NCBI RefSeq assembly: GCF_019186785.1
Contig: NZ_CP066557.1
Coordinates: 124,001 to 188,000 of the forward strand
Reading direction: 5' to 3'
DNA length: 64,000 bases
From: Neoehrlichia mikurensis
GTDB taxonomy: Bacteria; Pseudomonadota; Alphaproteobacteria; Rickettsiales; Anaplasmataceae
This document shows positions 19,882 to 29,993 of the stretch, piece after piece. Numbering within the stretch: the first letter of the stretch is position 1; every line of letters begins with the position of its first letter. Both the position numbers and the translations under genes were made by a program. The notes below the pieces were generated by a model. It was given only the letters and a program-made list of their open reading frames with translations, was not told the origin of the DNA and did not search any database.

Positions 19882-20340
19882 ATGTCAGATAAATTAAATA
19901 ATGATATAAATCTGTTAATTGTTATTGCAAATTTTTATCCTGAAATTTCAAAAAATATGTTAGATGGAGCAATTACGCAAATAAAACTGTATCATATTAA
20001 CATAGTTTATGATATAATTTATGTACCTGGATCATTTGAAATCCCTGCAGCAATTACCTTTGCTATTATGAGTGATCGACAAAAATATGACGGATATGTA
20101 GCATTAGGATGTTTAATTAAGGGGTTGACAGATCATTATCACTATATATCAAATAGTGTATCTATATCACTGAGTGAAATTGCAATACAACATGCAGTTC
20201 CTCTAGGATTTGGGATAATTACTGCCAATACATTGGAATTAGCAATAGAAAGGGCTGATAAAAATAAAATAAATATTGGTGGTAAAGCAGTACAAGCAGC
20301 ATTAAAAATGATAGAATTACATAGAAAATTTTTAAGTTAA
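19882..20340 (+). CDS. ribH: 6,7-dimethyl-8-ribityllumazine synthase
   Basis: Penultimate step of riboflavin synthesis: condenses the ribityl-uracil amine with dihydroxybutanone phosphate. 152 residues, normal length. Substrate-binding blocks are visible: NFYPEIS near the N-terminus, VPGSFEIP, and GCLIKGLTDHYHYI, which carries the catalytic histidine (families usually have GETxHxD, here GLTDHY). It sits 11 bp after yidC and 5 bp before nusB; the ribH-nusB pair is common in alphaproteobacteria. Confidence 0.95.
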   Translation: MSDKLNNDINLLIVIANFYPEISKNMLDGAITQIKLYHINIVYDIIYVPGSFEIPAAITFAIMSDRQKYDGYVALGCLIKGLTDHYHYISNSVSISLSEIAIQHAVPLGFGIITANTLELAIERADKNKINIGGKAVQAALKMIELHRKFLS

Positions 20341-20345
20341 AAATT

Positions 20346-20867
20346 ATGCAAAATAATAAATTATCATGGCACTCTCAAAAAACTGCAGCTAGGTTTCTTG
20401 CAGTTCAGGGTGTATATTCAATGATGTTTATTAATTATTCTCCTGTAGATATTGATAATTTAATCGATTATCTACATGAAATGCAAGAAGTACTCAACTT
20501 AGTAAAGGCTGACAATAAACTTCTATCAAAAATATTAGAAACTATTATTGATTATTCTTCCAATATAGATGATATAATATCACAGCATCTTAATGAAAAA
20601 TGGTCTATACAGAGATTAAACTTAATTAGCTTAGCAGTAATAAAAACAGCAATATGTGAATTAATATGCTATGATACTGATGCGGGAATTATAATTAATG
20701 AATACGTGAATATTTCTTCGTCCATTTTAGAAGATACGGAAGTAAGTTTCGTTAATGCTATATTAAATAAAATAAAAATAGTACACCCAGTTGATATATT
20801 ACGTGTAAATAATGATATATTAAATAATGTTACTAAATCTATGACAACAGTTATTAATTCACTGTAA
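20346..20867 (+). CDS. nusB: Transcription antitermination factor NusB
   Basis: Binds boxA RNA with NusE (ribosomal protein S10) during rRNA antitermination. The 173-residue all-helical protein opens with KTAARFLAVQGVYSM, the typical arginine-rich first helix, and has WSIQRLNLISLAVIKTAICEL and a late SFVNAILNKI block, both NusB hallmarks. It directly follows ribH and probably shares its transcript. Confidence 0.93.
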   Translation: MQNNKLSWHSQKTAARFLAVQGVYSMMFINYSPVDIDNLIDYLHEMQEVLNLVKADNKLLSKILETIIDYSSNIDDIISQHLNEKWSIQRLNLISLAVIKTAICELICYDTDAGIIINEYVNISSSILEDTEVSFVNAILNKIKIVHPVDILRVNNDILNNVTKSMTTVINSL

Positions 20868-20889
20868 GCTTTTGTATGGTAATCTATAA

Positions 20890-23748
20890 ATGAATAATCT
20901 TATATGTATACGCAATGCTAGGGAACATAATCTCGACAATATTAGTGTAGATTTGCCTAAAAATAGTTTAATTGTTATAACCGGAGTTAGTGGATCTGGT
21001 AAGTCAAGCCTTGCATTTGACACAATATATGCTGAAGGACAAAGAAAATATGTTGAAAGTTTATCTTCATATGCACGACAATTTTTAGATTTATGTCCAA
21101 AATCAGATGTAGAATCAATAACTGGTCTTTCCCCTGCAATATCAATTAATCAAAAATCTTCTTTTAGAAATCCACGCTCAACCGTGTCAACAATTACTGA
21201 AATTTACGATTATTTACGTTTGATGTATGCTAAAATAGGAATCCCTTATTCTCCAACAACTGGTAAGCCTATATTTCGACAATCAGCATCTCAAATTATA
21301 GATCATATTTTCAATTTACCTATAGGAACAAAAATTGATATACTTGGAATGATCATAAAAAATAAAACAGGTGACTATTTTAAAGAAATATACAATGCAA
21401 AAAAACAAGGATATACTCAAGTAAAAATTGATAGTAAAATATATGATATTAATCATATTCCACAGTTAGATACAAATAAAAAACATAATATTTATGTGAT
21501 TATAGATAGAATATTAATTACAGAAGATAAATCTAATCGTATTCCTAAAAGTGTTGAAAATGCATTAAAAATTGGTAAAGGAATAATTCATATTGAAATA
21601 GTAAACTTACCAAAAGAATACTATGATAAAAAGTATATTAATAATCAAATTTTAGTCTTTTCTGAACATTTTGCATGTCCAGAAACAGGGTTTTCTATTA
21701 ATGAAATAGAACCAAGATTATTTTCATTTAACACTATTTATGGCTCTTGTAAACATTGTACCGGATTAGGGAAAAACTTCACTACTGATGTAGCTCTCGT
21801 GATACCTAATGAACAGCTTTCAATACTTGAAGGTGCAATACATCCTATAGGCCCAATAAACCCTTCAAGTATACATTATAAACCTAAAAATATTATAAAC
21901 TTTAGCAGTTATTATACATCAATAATTATATCTTTATCAAAATTATTAAAGTTTGATCTATCATTGCCATGGAATAAATTATCAGATTCAATTAAAAATA
22001 TTATATTATACGGTTATAACAATACTGATACTTCATCAATCAATAATAATTTTGAATTTAAAGGGATTATCAACATTTTAAATACTAAATCAGACATTGC
22101 TATTGAAAAAATATCCGAAAAATATTCTACTATCACTACATGTCACCATTGTAATGGATTAAGATTATCACCAGAAGCACTATCAGTAAAAATAGATAAT
22201 AAGAATATTGGTGAATTATCTTTACTATCAATAGATGAAGCAATGTTATGGTGTAAAAATCTACCATCTAAACTTACAAATCAGCACAAACTTATTGCTT
22301 GCAAGCTATTAGATGAAATAATAAAAAGATTAACTTTTTTACAAAATGTAGGACTAGGATATATTACTCTTAATCGTGAATCCAAAACTTTATCTGGAGG
22401 AGAAAGCCAAAGAATAAAATTAGCATCACAAATCAGTTCCGGTCTAACAGGAGTATTATACGTATTAGATGAACCGTCAATAGGACTGCATCAACATGAT
22501 AATAGGCTACTCATTAATACATTGAAAGATCTCAGAGATTTAGGTAATACAGTAATAGTAGTTGAACATGATGATGAAACCATGATGAATGCAGACTATA
22601 TTGTAGATATAGGACCTGGAGCAGGTCCACATGGAGGCAAATTAATAGCTCAAGGTACTCCAATAGCTATTATGAATAATCCAAATAGTATAACAGGACA
22701 ATACTTAAGCTATCAAAAATTAATACCATTATTTAAAAAAAATAAAATTTTTAATAAGTGGATTGAAATCAATAAAGCTTCTACAAATAATTTACGTAAT
22801 ATAGATGTAAAAATTCCTATTGGTGCATTTACATGTATAACCGGAGTATCAGGAAGTGGTAAATCAAGCTTAATAACTAATACTTTATATAAGTATGTTA
22901 TGAATAAACTACATGATGTACATTATTCTTATGCAGGATGTAAATCAATATTAGGATTAGAAAATATAGATAAAGTAATAGAAATTAACCAGTCGCCCAT
23001 TGGGAAAACCCCTTTATCAAATCCTGCAACTTATATAGGTCTTTTTACACATATTAGAACATGGTTTGCAAGTTTACCATTGTCTAAAGCAAGAGGATAT
23101 ACTATAAGTAGATTTTCTTTTAACACAAAAGGCGGGAGATGTGAAGCTTGTAAAGGAGACGGTTCTATAAAAATAGAAATGCATTTTTTACCAGACATGT
23201 ATGTTAAATGTGAAGAATGTAAAGGATTAAGATATAATCGAGAAACTTTAGAGGTAACATATAAAGATAAATCAATAGCTGATGTTCTAAATATGACAGT
23301 TGATCAATCAGCAGAATTTTTTAAAAATTTACCTATAATAAAAGAAAAACTTACATCTTTACAAAATGTAGGAATGGGGTATATTACAATAGGGCAATCT
23401 TCCACTACACTTTCAGGCGGAGAAGCACAACGTATTAAATTATCAAAAGAATTATCAAAAAGATCAACTGGTAGTACTTTATATATACTAGATGAGCCAA
23501 CTACCGGATTACATTTTAACGATATTAAAAATTTATTACACGTTTTACACAAATTATCTGATTTAGGAAATACTGTAATAGTTATTGAACATAATTTACA
23601 TGTTATAAAAACTGCTGAATATATAATTGATATAGGCCCAGGCAGTGGAAAAAATGGAGGACAAGTAGTAGCATATGGATCTCCAGAAGAAATCGTTACA
23701 AAATTTCCCGAAAGCCTTACAAGTAAATATCTTAAATCATATCTTTAA
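20890..23748 (+). CDS. uvrA: UvrABC excinuclease subunit A
   Basis: Damage-recognition ATPase of nucleotide excision repair; works with UvrB and UvrC. The 952-residue protein has both ABC modules: Walker A GVSGSGKSSLAFDTIY (near residue 33) and GVSGSGKSSLITNTLY (near 655), two signature motifs LSGGESQRIKLA and LSGGEAQRIKLS, and two DEP Walker B motifs. The C-terminal zinc module CEACKGDG...CEECKG is intact. In the first zinc module the first pair reads CPETG, with only one Cys, as in many alphaproteobacteria. Last gene of the yidC cluster. Confidence 0.97.
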   Translation: MNNLICIRNAREHNLDNISVDLPKNSLIVITGVSGSGKSSLAFDTIYAEGQRKYVESLSSYARQFLDLCPKSDVESITGLSPAISINQKSSFRNPRSTVSTITEIYDYLRLMYAKIGIPYSPTTGKPIFRQSASQIIDHIFNLPIGTKIDILGMIIKNKTGDYFKEIYNAKKQGYTQVKIDSKIYDINHIPQLDTNKKHNIYVIIDRILITEDKSNRIPKSVENALKIGKGIIHIEIVNLPKEYYDKKYINNQILVFSEHFACPETGFSINEIEPRLFSFNTIYGSCKHCTGLGKNFTTDVALVIPNEQLSILEGAIHPIGPINPSSIHYKPKNIINFSSYYTSIIISLSKLLKFDLSLPWNKLSDSIKNIILYGYNNTDTSSINNNFEFKGIINILNTKSDIAIEKISEKYSTITTCHHCNGLRLSPEALSVKIDNKNIGELSLLSIDEAMLWCKNLPSKLTNQHKLIACKLLDEIIKRLTFLQNVGLGYITLNRESKTLSGGESQRIKLASQISSGLTGVLYVLDEPSIGLHQHDNRLLINTLKDLRDLGNTVIVVEHDDETMMNADYIVDIGPGAGPHGGKLIAQGTPIAIMNNPNSITGQYLSYQKLIPLFKKNKIFNKWIEINKASTNNLRNIDVKIPIGAFTCITGVSGSGKSSLITNTLYKYVMNKLHDVHYSYAGCKSILGLENIDKVIEINQSPIGKTPLSNPATYIGLFTHIRTWFASLPLSKARGYTISRFSFNTKGGRCEACKGDGSIKIEMHFLPDMYVKCEECKGLRYNRETLEVTYKDKSIADVLNMTVDQSAEFFKNLPIIKEKLTSLQNVGMGYITIGQSSTTLSGGEAQRIKLSKELSKRSTGSTLYILDEPTTGLHFNDIKNLLHVLHKLSDLGNTVIVIEHNLHVIKTAEYIIDIGPGSGKNGGQVVAYGSPEEIVTKFPESLTSKYLKSYL

Positions 23749-24093
23749 ATATAACACGTCTATAAAACTTTTGTTTTACTCTTTACATAATAGACAGAAA
23801 AATTTACCATGGATATTAATTCTTATCATTTTACATTGTGCTTATATCATAATAATCATTCCTTTATAAAAATACCATACATTATAATTACTTTTTCTGA
23901 TTACTTTCAATTACTAAGTAATATAGTATTACAAAAGACAACTTTTCTTTGCATAAATATGAATCACTTAATACATAAGTATTATGTTAATAATATTTAC
24001 AAATATACTATTTTTTAAATTATTAATAATTGACATAAGAAAAAAAATTTGCAAAAATTAGAATTTACTTATTAGTTAGTTAAGAAGTGCAAG
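23749..24093. other. Non-coding gap before nuoA
   Basis: 345 bp between uvrA and nuoA. Small open stretches on the + strand are low-complexity and not convincing. A TTGACA at 24030-24035 could be a -35 for nuoA, but the -10 at the right distance is poor. Confidence 0.45.
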
Positions 24094-24456
24094 ATGCATA
24101 AAGTTAATGAGTATTTGCCTATATTAATTTTTCTAGTTATTTCTGGTTTTATATCATGCTTATTTACAATATTACCAATGTTTTTAGCAAATAGCAGTTT
24201 TACTTTTGAAAAATTATCCCCTTATGAATGCGGATTTAATCCTGTTGGAAGCTCAAGAAAAGTATTTGATGTCAGGTTTTACTTGGTGGCTATATTATTT
24301 ATCATATTTGATCTTGAGATCGCATTTTTATTTCCTTGGTCTATATGTTTATCTAATATTGGAATAAATGGATTTTTATCTATGATGATTTTTTTATCTA
24401 TACTCACTATTGGATTTATTTACGAATGGAGTAAAGGTGCATTAGAATGGAAATAA
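24094..24456 (+). CDS. nuoA: NADH-quinone oxidoreductase subunit A
   Basis: Small membrane subunit of respiratory complex I. 120 residues with three membrane helices and the conserved segment [31 protein letters not shown] (given here by its ends at residues 42-72), which carries the cysteine loop near the quinone site, then [11 protein letters not shown]. It overlaps nuoB by 10 bp. Confidence 0.96.
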   Translation: MHKVNEYLPILIFLVISGFISCLFTILPMFLANSSFTFEKLSPYECGFNPVGSSRKVFDVRFYLVAILFIIFDLEIAFLFPWSICLSNIGINGFLSMMIFLSILTIGFIYEWSKGALEWK

Positions 24457-24968
24457 AAAAAATACAAAAGCAGGACTTAAATTTACAAGAAGAGTTCTGG
24501 CAAAATCATAATAATCAGGGATTTATAGTAACAAAGTTCTCTGATTTAGCACAATATGTAGTCAAATGGTCACGTTCTGGTTCATTATGGCCAATGACTT
24601 TTGGACTTGCTTGCTGTGCAGTTGAAATGATGCATACAGCTGCTAGCCGTTATGACTTAGATAGATATGGTGTTATGTTTAGAGCAAGCCCAAGACAAGC
24701 GGATGTTATGATTGTAGCAGGTACTCTTACCAATAAAATGGCTCCCGCCTTGCGAAAAGTATATGACCAAATGACAGATCCAAAATATGTTATTTCAATG
24801 GGAAGTTGTGCTAACGGAGGAGGATATTATCATTATTCTTACTCTGTTGTTAGAGGATGTGATAGAATTGTACCTGTAGACATATACGTACCAGGATGTC
24901 CTCCAACTGCAGAAGCGCTATTATATGGAATTTTATGTTTACAACGTAAAATTACCCGTAAAAAATAA
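24447..24968 (+). CDS. nuoB: NADH-quinone oxidoreductase subunit B
   Basis: Carries the terminal Fe-S cluster N2, which passes electrons to quinone. 173 residues. The four cluster cysteines are visible: the CC pair in [13 protein letters not shown], the Cys in GSCANGGG and the Cys in [13 protein letters not shown]. It overlaps nuoA by 10 bp and is followed 152 bp later by nuoC. Confidence 0.97.
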   Translation: MEIKKIQKQDLNLQEEFWQNHNNQGFIVTKFSDLAQYVVKWSRSGSLWPMTFGLACCAVEMMHTAASRYDLDRYGVMFRASPRQADVMIVAGTLTNKMAPALRKVYDQMTDPKYVISMGSCANGGGYYHYSYSVVRGCDRIVPVDIYVPGCPPTAEALLYGILCLQRKITRKK

Positions 24969-25120
24969 AATTTATTAAAACACCGCTATAATTTTAAAAT
25001 ACATATAAACTTATCTTATAATCCTAATATTATTAGCTAAATGATAAAATCATTATTTACCATATATCATTTATACATATATAATGTTTTTGTAAGGTTT
25101 CAAATTATAATAGGAATAAA

Positions 25121-25672
25121 ATGTCTATCATTAATGAATTTATTAGTCATATTTATATTTCTTTAAATCAAAGCTGTAAATTAAGAAATGATAGAATATT
25201 AGAGATACAACTAACTAATGAATCATTATATGATAGTATGCTATTTTTACGCAATGACTCTAAAATCAGATGCAAAATCTTAACAGATATTTTTGCTGTC
25301 GATTATCTAGATAGACTTGAGTTAGTATATATGCTTTTAAGCATTTATTATAATGTTAGAGTTTGTTGTAAAATATCACTAAACAAAGGTGAGCATGTTC
25401 CATCTATTACCAAGATTTTTAGCACTGCAGAATGGTTTGAAAGAGAAGTATTTGATATGTATGGAATAATTTTCAGCAATCATCCTGACTTACGCAGAAT
25501 ATTAACAGATTATGGATTTCAAGGACACCCCATGCTAAAAGATTTTCCACTTAGCGGATATACAGAAGTAAAATATGACTTGGCTACACAATCTGTATCA
25601 TATCAACCTATAGATTTACCTCAAGATTTTCGCAATTTTGATTTTTTATCTCCATGGAAAGGAGAAAAATAA
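25121..25672 (+). CDS. nuoC: NADH-quinone oxidoreductase subunit C
   Basis: Hydrophilic arm subunit of complex I (30-kDa type). The 183-residue length is usual. Signature: STAEWFEREVFDMYGI, then HPDLRRILTDYGF and HPMLKDFPLSGY. A ribosome binding site AGGA lies just before the ATG. The neighbour after it is surE, not nuoD, so the complex I genes are split and nuoD and the rest must be elsewhere. Confidence 0.96.
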   Translation: MSIINEFISHIYISLNQSCKLRNDRILEIQLTNESLYDSMLFLRNDSKIRCKILTDIFAVDYLDRLELVYMLLSIYYNVRVCCKISLNKGEHVPSITKIFSTAEWFEREVFDMYGIIFSNHPDLRRILTDYGFQGHPMLKDFPLSGYTEVKYDLATQSVSYQPIDLPQDFRNFDFLSPWKGEK

Positions 25673-26269
25673 TTTCCTTATAACATTTACTACACAATAA
25701 ATTTAAATGCTTTTTTATAATATACAAAATATTATAATAATTAAGGTATTGTCTCTAAAAAAACTATATAATTAAGTATTATAATCAATTCATACAATAC
25801 CTTTTAATCAATATACTATTTACTTATCCTCAACAAACTTATAGGCCATTCTTAACACATTCAATACTTGCATCAGATTTATATAATAATTTTCTTACAT
25901 ATAACTACCATTAAACACTAAACTACCGCTTATATTAACATACTTTATAATTTACTAAATAACATAATAATATCTACCATAACATTAGCACAAATTATTT
26001 TAAAACTAAGCTTTATCAAGCATATAATTTTACTAGAATTATACCTATGCTGAACTAGTTACTTATACACCCTTTTTAATAAGGGCCTTATAATATATGT
26101 TACTATATTATAAATCCATATCTAATATGTACATTCTTCTTACTATAAAATATATCTGTAAATGCCTTGCAATTAAGGGTAAAATTCATTATGATTTTGC
26201 ATAAACATTAAGTCACCTTGAAAAGATATTATTAATGCTTACGGCTAATAATTTTAAAAGGATGCAAAT
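25673..26269. other. Non-coding gap nuoC-surE
   Basis: 597 bp, AT-rich. Contains the inverted repeat at 25743-25803. A minus-strand stretch near 25845-25915 can be read as MQVLNVLRMAYKFVEDK plus stop and looks coding-like, perhaps the end of an unrecognised decayed gene. Otherwise nothing. Confidence 0.4.
25743..25803. other. Inverted repeat downstream of nuoC
   Basis: aaggtattgt (25743-25752) and acaatacctt (25794-25803) are perfect complements, separated by 41 bases; with a 2-base bulge the pairing reaches ttaa. It lies 70 bp after nuoC and could fold at the end of the nuo mRNA. The loop is long for a classical terminator. Confidence 0.4.
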
Positions 26270-27031
26270 ATGAAGATATTATTAACTAATGATGATGGGT
26301 TCCATGCTGAAGGAATTAAAGTTTTGCAAGAAATTGTATCAAATATTGCATCAAAAATATGGGTAGTGGCTCCTGCCGAAAACTACAGCAGAGCAAGCAG
26401 ATCCATAAATCAAAATGTACAAATCAATGTACAAAAAGTAAGAGAAAATGAATTTATAGTGCATGGCACTCCAGCAGAAAGTGTTTTTATAGGCTTACGA
26501 AAGATTATAAATGAAAAGCCAGACCTTATACTTTCAGGTATTAACCACGGGTCAAATGTTGGCAATGATATAATTTATTCCGGCACAATAGGTGCAGCAA
26601 TAGAAGGTGCAGTAATGCATATCCCATCAATTGCCATTAGTCAGGCATATCAAGATCAAACTATAAAATGGGAAAATTCAAGAAAATTTTTACTAGATAT
26701 CATTCATAAATTAATGAATAACACTAACTGGAAAAAATCAACTACCATAAGTATCAACATTCCATGTGGAGATGTAAAAGGTATTCAATTTGTTGAACAA
26801 GGAGCATATTTTTCCTGTAACAATATAGATGTTATACAAACAGACAATTATAGTCAATCCTATGTTATACGTGAAATTTCACCTAAAAATCAATATTATA
26901 AACTTAATAACAGGAATATAGCAGCACTATATAATGGCTATATAGCTATTACACCAATAAATACTGATATGACAGATTATAATATGTTAAATTCCTTAAT
27001 TCAATTTAATGACAATCAACAATGTATTTAA
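26270..27031 (+). CDS. surE: 5'/3'-nucleotidase SurE
   Basis: Metal-dependent phosphatase acting on nucleoside monophosphates. 253 residues, normal length. The N-terminus MKILLTNDDGFHAEGI has the metal-binding Asp8/Asp9 pair; LILSGINHGSNVGND and YSGTIGAAIEGA are the other conserved active-site blocks. The start has a ribosome binding site (aaaaggatg). Its last codons overlap the start of ccmD by 10 bp, so surE-ccmD-ccmE is one unit. Confidence 0.96.
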   Translation: MKILLTNDDGFHAEGIKVLQEIVSNIASKIWVVAPAENYSRASRSINQNVQINVQKVRENEFIVHGTPAESVFIGLRKIINEKPDLILSGINHGSNVGNDIIYSGTIGAAIEGAVMHIPSIAISQAYQDQTIKWENSRKFLLDIIHKLMNNTNWKKSTTISINIPCGDVKGIQFVEQGAYFSCNNIDVIQTDNYSQSYVIREISPKNQYYKLNNRNIAALYNGYIAITPINTDMTDYNMLNSLIQFNDNQQCI

Positions 27032-27150
27032 TACTTGCATATTCTATAAGTTTATTAGCACTTTTTTGTCTTAGTGCTGTTATAATTGTTGATTACTTAG
27101 CTAGTAAAAAAAAATTAGATAAAATTATTAAAGATGAAACAAATACATAA
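27022..27150 (+). CDS. ccmD: CcmD-like heme exporter small protein
   Basis: A 42-residue frame: MYLILAYSISLLALFCLSAV, a single membrane helix, followed by IIVDYLASKKKLDKI and a short charged tail. Size, one N-terminal helix, basic cytoplasmic tail and position directly before ccmE identify it as CcmD, the small partner that helps release heme-loaded CcmE from CcmABC. It overlaps surE by 10 bp and ccmE by 17 bp. It is short enough to be missed by automatic length cut-offs. Confidence 0.8.
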   Translation: MYLILAYSISLLALFCLSAVIIVDYLASKKKLDKIIKDETNT

Positions 27151-27553
27151 AAGGTTACTATTTATAATAATATCTTTCACTCTTTTTGGAATTGTAATAC
27201 TCATAGTATTAACCCAACTCAAAAGCAGTATTTCTTTTTTCTACACAATAAATGAAGTATTATCTGAAAAAATGGTAAATAACAAAGGAACTTTTCGTAT
27301 TGGTGGAATAGTAGTCAAAGGTAGTATTAAAAAAAATAATAATACTATTACATTTAATATAACGGATTTAACTCAAGAACTTACAGTAATATATCAAGGA
27401 ATATTACCACCATTATTTCTCGAAGGCAGCAATATTGTAGCAAAGGGACATATGAGTAATGGTGTATTTATAGCTCAAGAAATATTAGCAAAACATGATG
27501 AAAATTATATGCCAAAAAAATACAATCTCTCAACTAATAATAAAAACAATTAA
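27134..27553 (+). CDS. ccmE: Cytochrome c maturation heme chaperone CcmE
   Basis: Periplasmic heme chaperone of the system I cytochrome c pathway. 139 residues: N-terminal membrane anchor (about 8-28), then the beta-barrel domain with FRIGGIVVKGS, VIYQGILPPLF, EGSNIVAKGHM, and the C-terminal AKHDENYMP, where the histidine binds heme covalently and the tyrosine is its axial ligand. Overlaps ccmD. Other ccm genes (A, B, C, F, G, H) are not in the window, so the pathway is dispersed. Confidence 0.95.
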   Translation: MKQIHKRLLFIIISFTLFGIVILIVLTQLKSSISFFYTINEVLSEKMVNNKGTFRIGGIVVKGSIKKNNNTITFNITDLTQELTVIYQGILPPLFLEGSNIVAKGHMSNGVFIAQEILAKHDENYMPKKYNLSTNNKNN

Positions 27554-28050
27554 AAAAAATTATTAATACAACAGCAAATTAAAAATAATATCACTTTTAC
27601 AAAAAATAAAACATTCATCAAAAAAAATAATACGGTCATAAAAAAACATTATTGAAAAAATAATCAAAGATAACGTACAATGACAAAAGAAATCCTAAAA
27701 AAATATCCTAACATATATCAATATGAATTTAAGAATGTTTTCATATAAAATTAATCTTATTAAGAACATTAATATATATAGTAACAAAAATATTTTATTA
27801 TCAATACAAAGTACTTTCACATCACATTTGCTTTAAAAACAACATATAATAACTAATACCATTAAAATCTTTTTTTGTTATAAAAAAGTAAATCAAGAGA
27901 ATATTCAAATTCAAAACTAGCTGTAACATAAAACACCACAGTATTCCATAACAGCAAAAGAAACTTAAAAAAAATCAACATAAAACACAACTATTAATAG
28001 ATTTAATATGGCTATTCTGACTATTTTGTATTATGCAAATTTATAACACA
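27554..28050. other. Non-coding gap between convergent ccmE and pyrF
   Basis: 497 bp, A-rich on the + strand in the left part, no open frame, no hairpin with a T-run and no gene fragment recognised. Confidence 0.5.
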
Positions 28051-28734
28051 TTAGCTATATATATTACTTAAAATATTTTCTATCGTACAAATTGGATCAT
28101 GACTTTGAGTAATTGGACGACCTATTACTAAGTAATTTGCACCATCTAATATTACTGTCTTAGGATCACTAATTCTTTTTTGATCACTATCATTATACAT
28201 TATACGAATGCCTGGTACTATTAATTTTAAGTCACAATATTTATTACGTATTTCTTTAACTTCATAAGCAGAACACACTATGCCTTTTAATCCAGAATTA
28301 ACCGCTAATTTTACCAAAGAATCAACATATACACTCGTATCTTGATAAATTCCCACATCTCTTAAATCATTATTATCAATACTTGTTAAGACAGTAACAC
28401 CAACTAATAAAATAGTGCTATCAAGTAATACATCCATAGCTCTAAGTATCATTTCTTTGCCGCCACTTATATGTATAGTCATCATTTTTATGTTAAGATC
28501 TTTTATTATACTAATAGCCCTTGCAACAGTATTTGGAATATCATGAAGTTTTAGATCCAAAAATATAGGAATATCTAACTGAGACATCACCTTTACACCT
28601 GATATTCCATGAGCAGTAAAAAATTCCAATCCTAACTTAATCATAGATACTTTACCTTTTATCAATTTTGCTAATTGAATTGCATTATCTATATTTGCTG
28701 TATCTAAAGCACATATAATAGGATTATCAAGCAT
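28051..28734 (-). CDS. pyrF: Orotidine 5'-phosphate decarboxylase
   Basis: Last step of UMP synthesis. 227 residues, single (beta/alpha)8 barrel. Key motif FLDLKLHDIPNTV holds the catalytic Asp-Lys-x-x-Asp set; other family blocks are ALDTAN, IKLGLEFF, GVTVLTS, CSAYEV, VPGIR and YLVIGRPITQS. It overlaps the end of the upstream tatD gene by 8 bp, so both probably share a transcript. Confidence 0.96.
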   Translation of the reverse strand: MLDNPIICALDTANIDNAIQLAKLIKGKVSMIKLGLEFFTAHGISGVKVMSQLDIPIFLDLKLHDIPNTVARAISIIKDLNIKMMTIHISGGKEMILRAMDVLLDSTILLVGVTVLTSIDNNDLRDVGIYQDTSVYVDSLVKLAVNSGLKGIVCSAYEVKEIRNKYCDLKLIVPGIRIMYNDSDQKRISDPKTVILDGANYLVIGRPITQSHDPICTIENILSNIYS

Positions 28735-29509
28735 TATAATCTAATGAACATTTATTAAATAATCTAAAAAAATTTTCAGTTGTAATTTTACTAATATCAT
28801 CGATATTTTTATTATAAAGTTTCGATAAATACTCAACTATAATTCTCGTCATAGCAGGATGATTTTTTTGACCTCTATAAGGTTCAGGACATAAAAATGG
28901 AGAATCAGTTTCAACTAGAATCTGCTGCAAAGGTACCATTCTTGCGATTTGCTGTAATTCTATAGCATTTTTAAAAGTTAATATACCTGAAAAAGAAATA
29001 TATAACCCTAAATCTATAACATGCATAGCAAGATCTTTTGATGATGCAAAACAATGCATTACTCCTTTAAATTCTTTTAATTTCATTTCTGATGTCAAAA
29101 CTTCCTTCATTCGCATATCAGCATTTCTTGAATGAATAATAACTGGTAAATCCACTTTACGTGCAGCATCAATATGCAGCAAAAAGCTTTTTTCCTGTTT
29201 ATCATGTGCATCATATTTATAAAAATCTAATCCTGTTTCACCTATACCAATAACCTTTTTATTATTTGCTAGATCTACCAATTTTTCTACGGAAATAGAT
29301 TCCCCTTCAGCACTATTAGAAGGATGTACGCCAACAGAAGCATATACCTGCTTATACTTATTTGCAATTTCTAATAAATTAGAAAATTCACTAATAGTAG
29401 TACAGACAGTCTGCATTAATAATATACCTTTTTTCTCAGCTTCATCTATAATGTATTGAATTTCATCAGAAGAAAAATAATTTAAATGACAATGCGAGTC
29501 TACTATCAT
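28727..29509 (-). CDS. TatD-family metal-dependent hydrolase/DNase
   Basis: 260 residues, TIM-barrel amidohydrolase fold. Metal ligands can be placed: His6 and His8 in DSHCHLNYF, the Glu in GIGETGLDFY, His in PVIIHSRNA, His in GVMHCFASS, and the Asp in ETDSPFLCPEPYRG. This is the YcfH/TatD type, reported to have 3'-5' exonuclease activity in some bacteria. Despite the name it is not part of the Tat system. Overlaps pyrF by 8 bp. Confidence 0.93.
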   Translation of the reverse strand: MIVDSHCHLNYFSSDEIQYIIDEAEKKGILLMQTVCTTISEFSNLLEIANKYKQVYASVGVHPSNSAEGESISVEKLVDLANNKKVIGIGETGLDFYKYDAHDKQEKSFLLHIDAARKVDLPVIIHSRNADMRMKEVLTSEMKLKEFKGVMHCFASSKDLAMHVIDLGLYISFSGILTFKNAIELQQIARMVPLQQILVETDSPFLCPEPYRGQKNHPAMTRIIVEYLSKLYNKNIDDISKITTENFFRLFNKCSLDYNA

Positions 29510-29993
29510 AATACCTAATTTTAAAAATACAAAAATTGTTACTTATATAATACTTTTATCACAGTAAACAGCTATAAATATTATACAATCACTACACTCT
29601 ATAATAAAGATCTATTCATAAGCTATATCAAAACATCAATAAATAAATATTACTTACTCTCAAACTGTAAAGACTCATTACAAACAACCAATTCATCATT
29701 AAAAGCATCAATACAAATATTACCTACTATAAAACTAATGAAACTTTAATACAAAATGATTAATTTATCACCAAAAGTATTACAGATAAATGTTTTACCG
29801 AAAAATAATTTAATTATACCTTATTTAGATATCATACTACTAATTTACAAAATTATTTAATAATGATCATATAGGTAATTCATCATTTTTATTATTACTA
29901 CATTAAAGCATATTAATATAACCTTTATCATATCAGTTATAATCTCTATATTTTATTCTATATTCAAAATATATTAAGTTAAGCAAGTGATAA
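29510..29993. other. Non-coding gap leuS-tatD
   Basis: 484 bp, AT-rich, no convincing frame or structure. A loose repetition of catcaataaa-tatta / catcaatacaaatatta (about 29633 and 29707) is visible. Confidence 0.4.

Noticed and set aside
23675-24018. Small plus-strand frames around the end of uvrA
   Set aside because: One overlaps uvrA in another frame; the other is rich in Ile, Tyr, His and Asn, as random AT-rich DNA gives.
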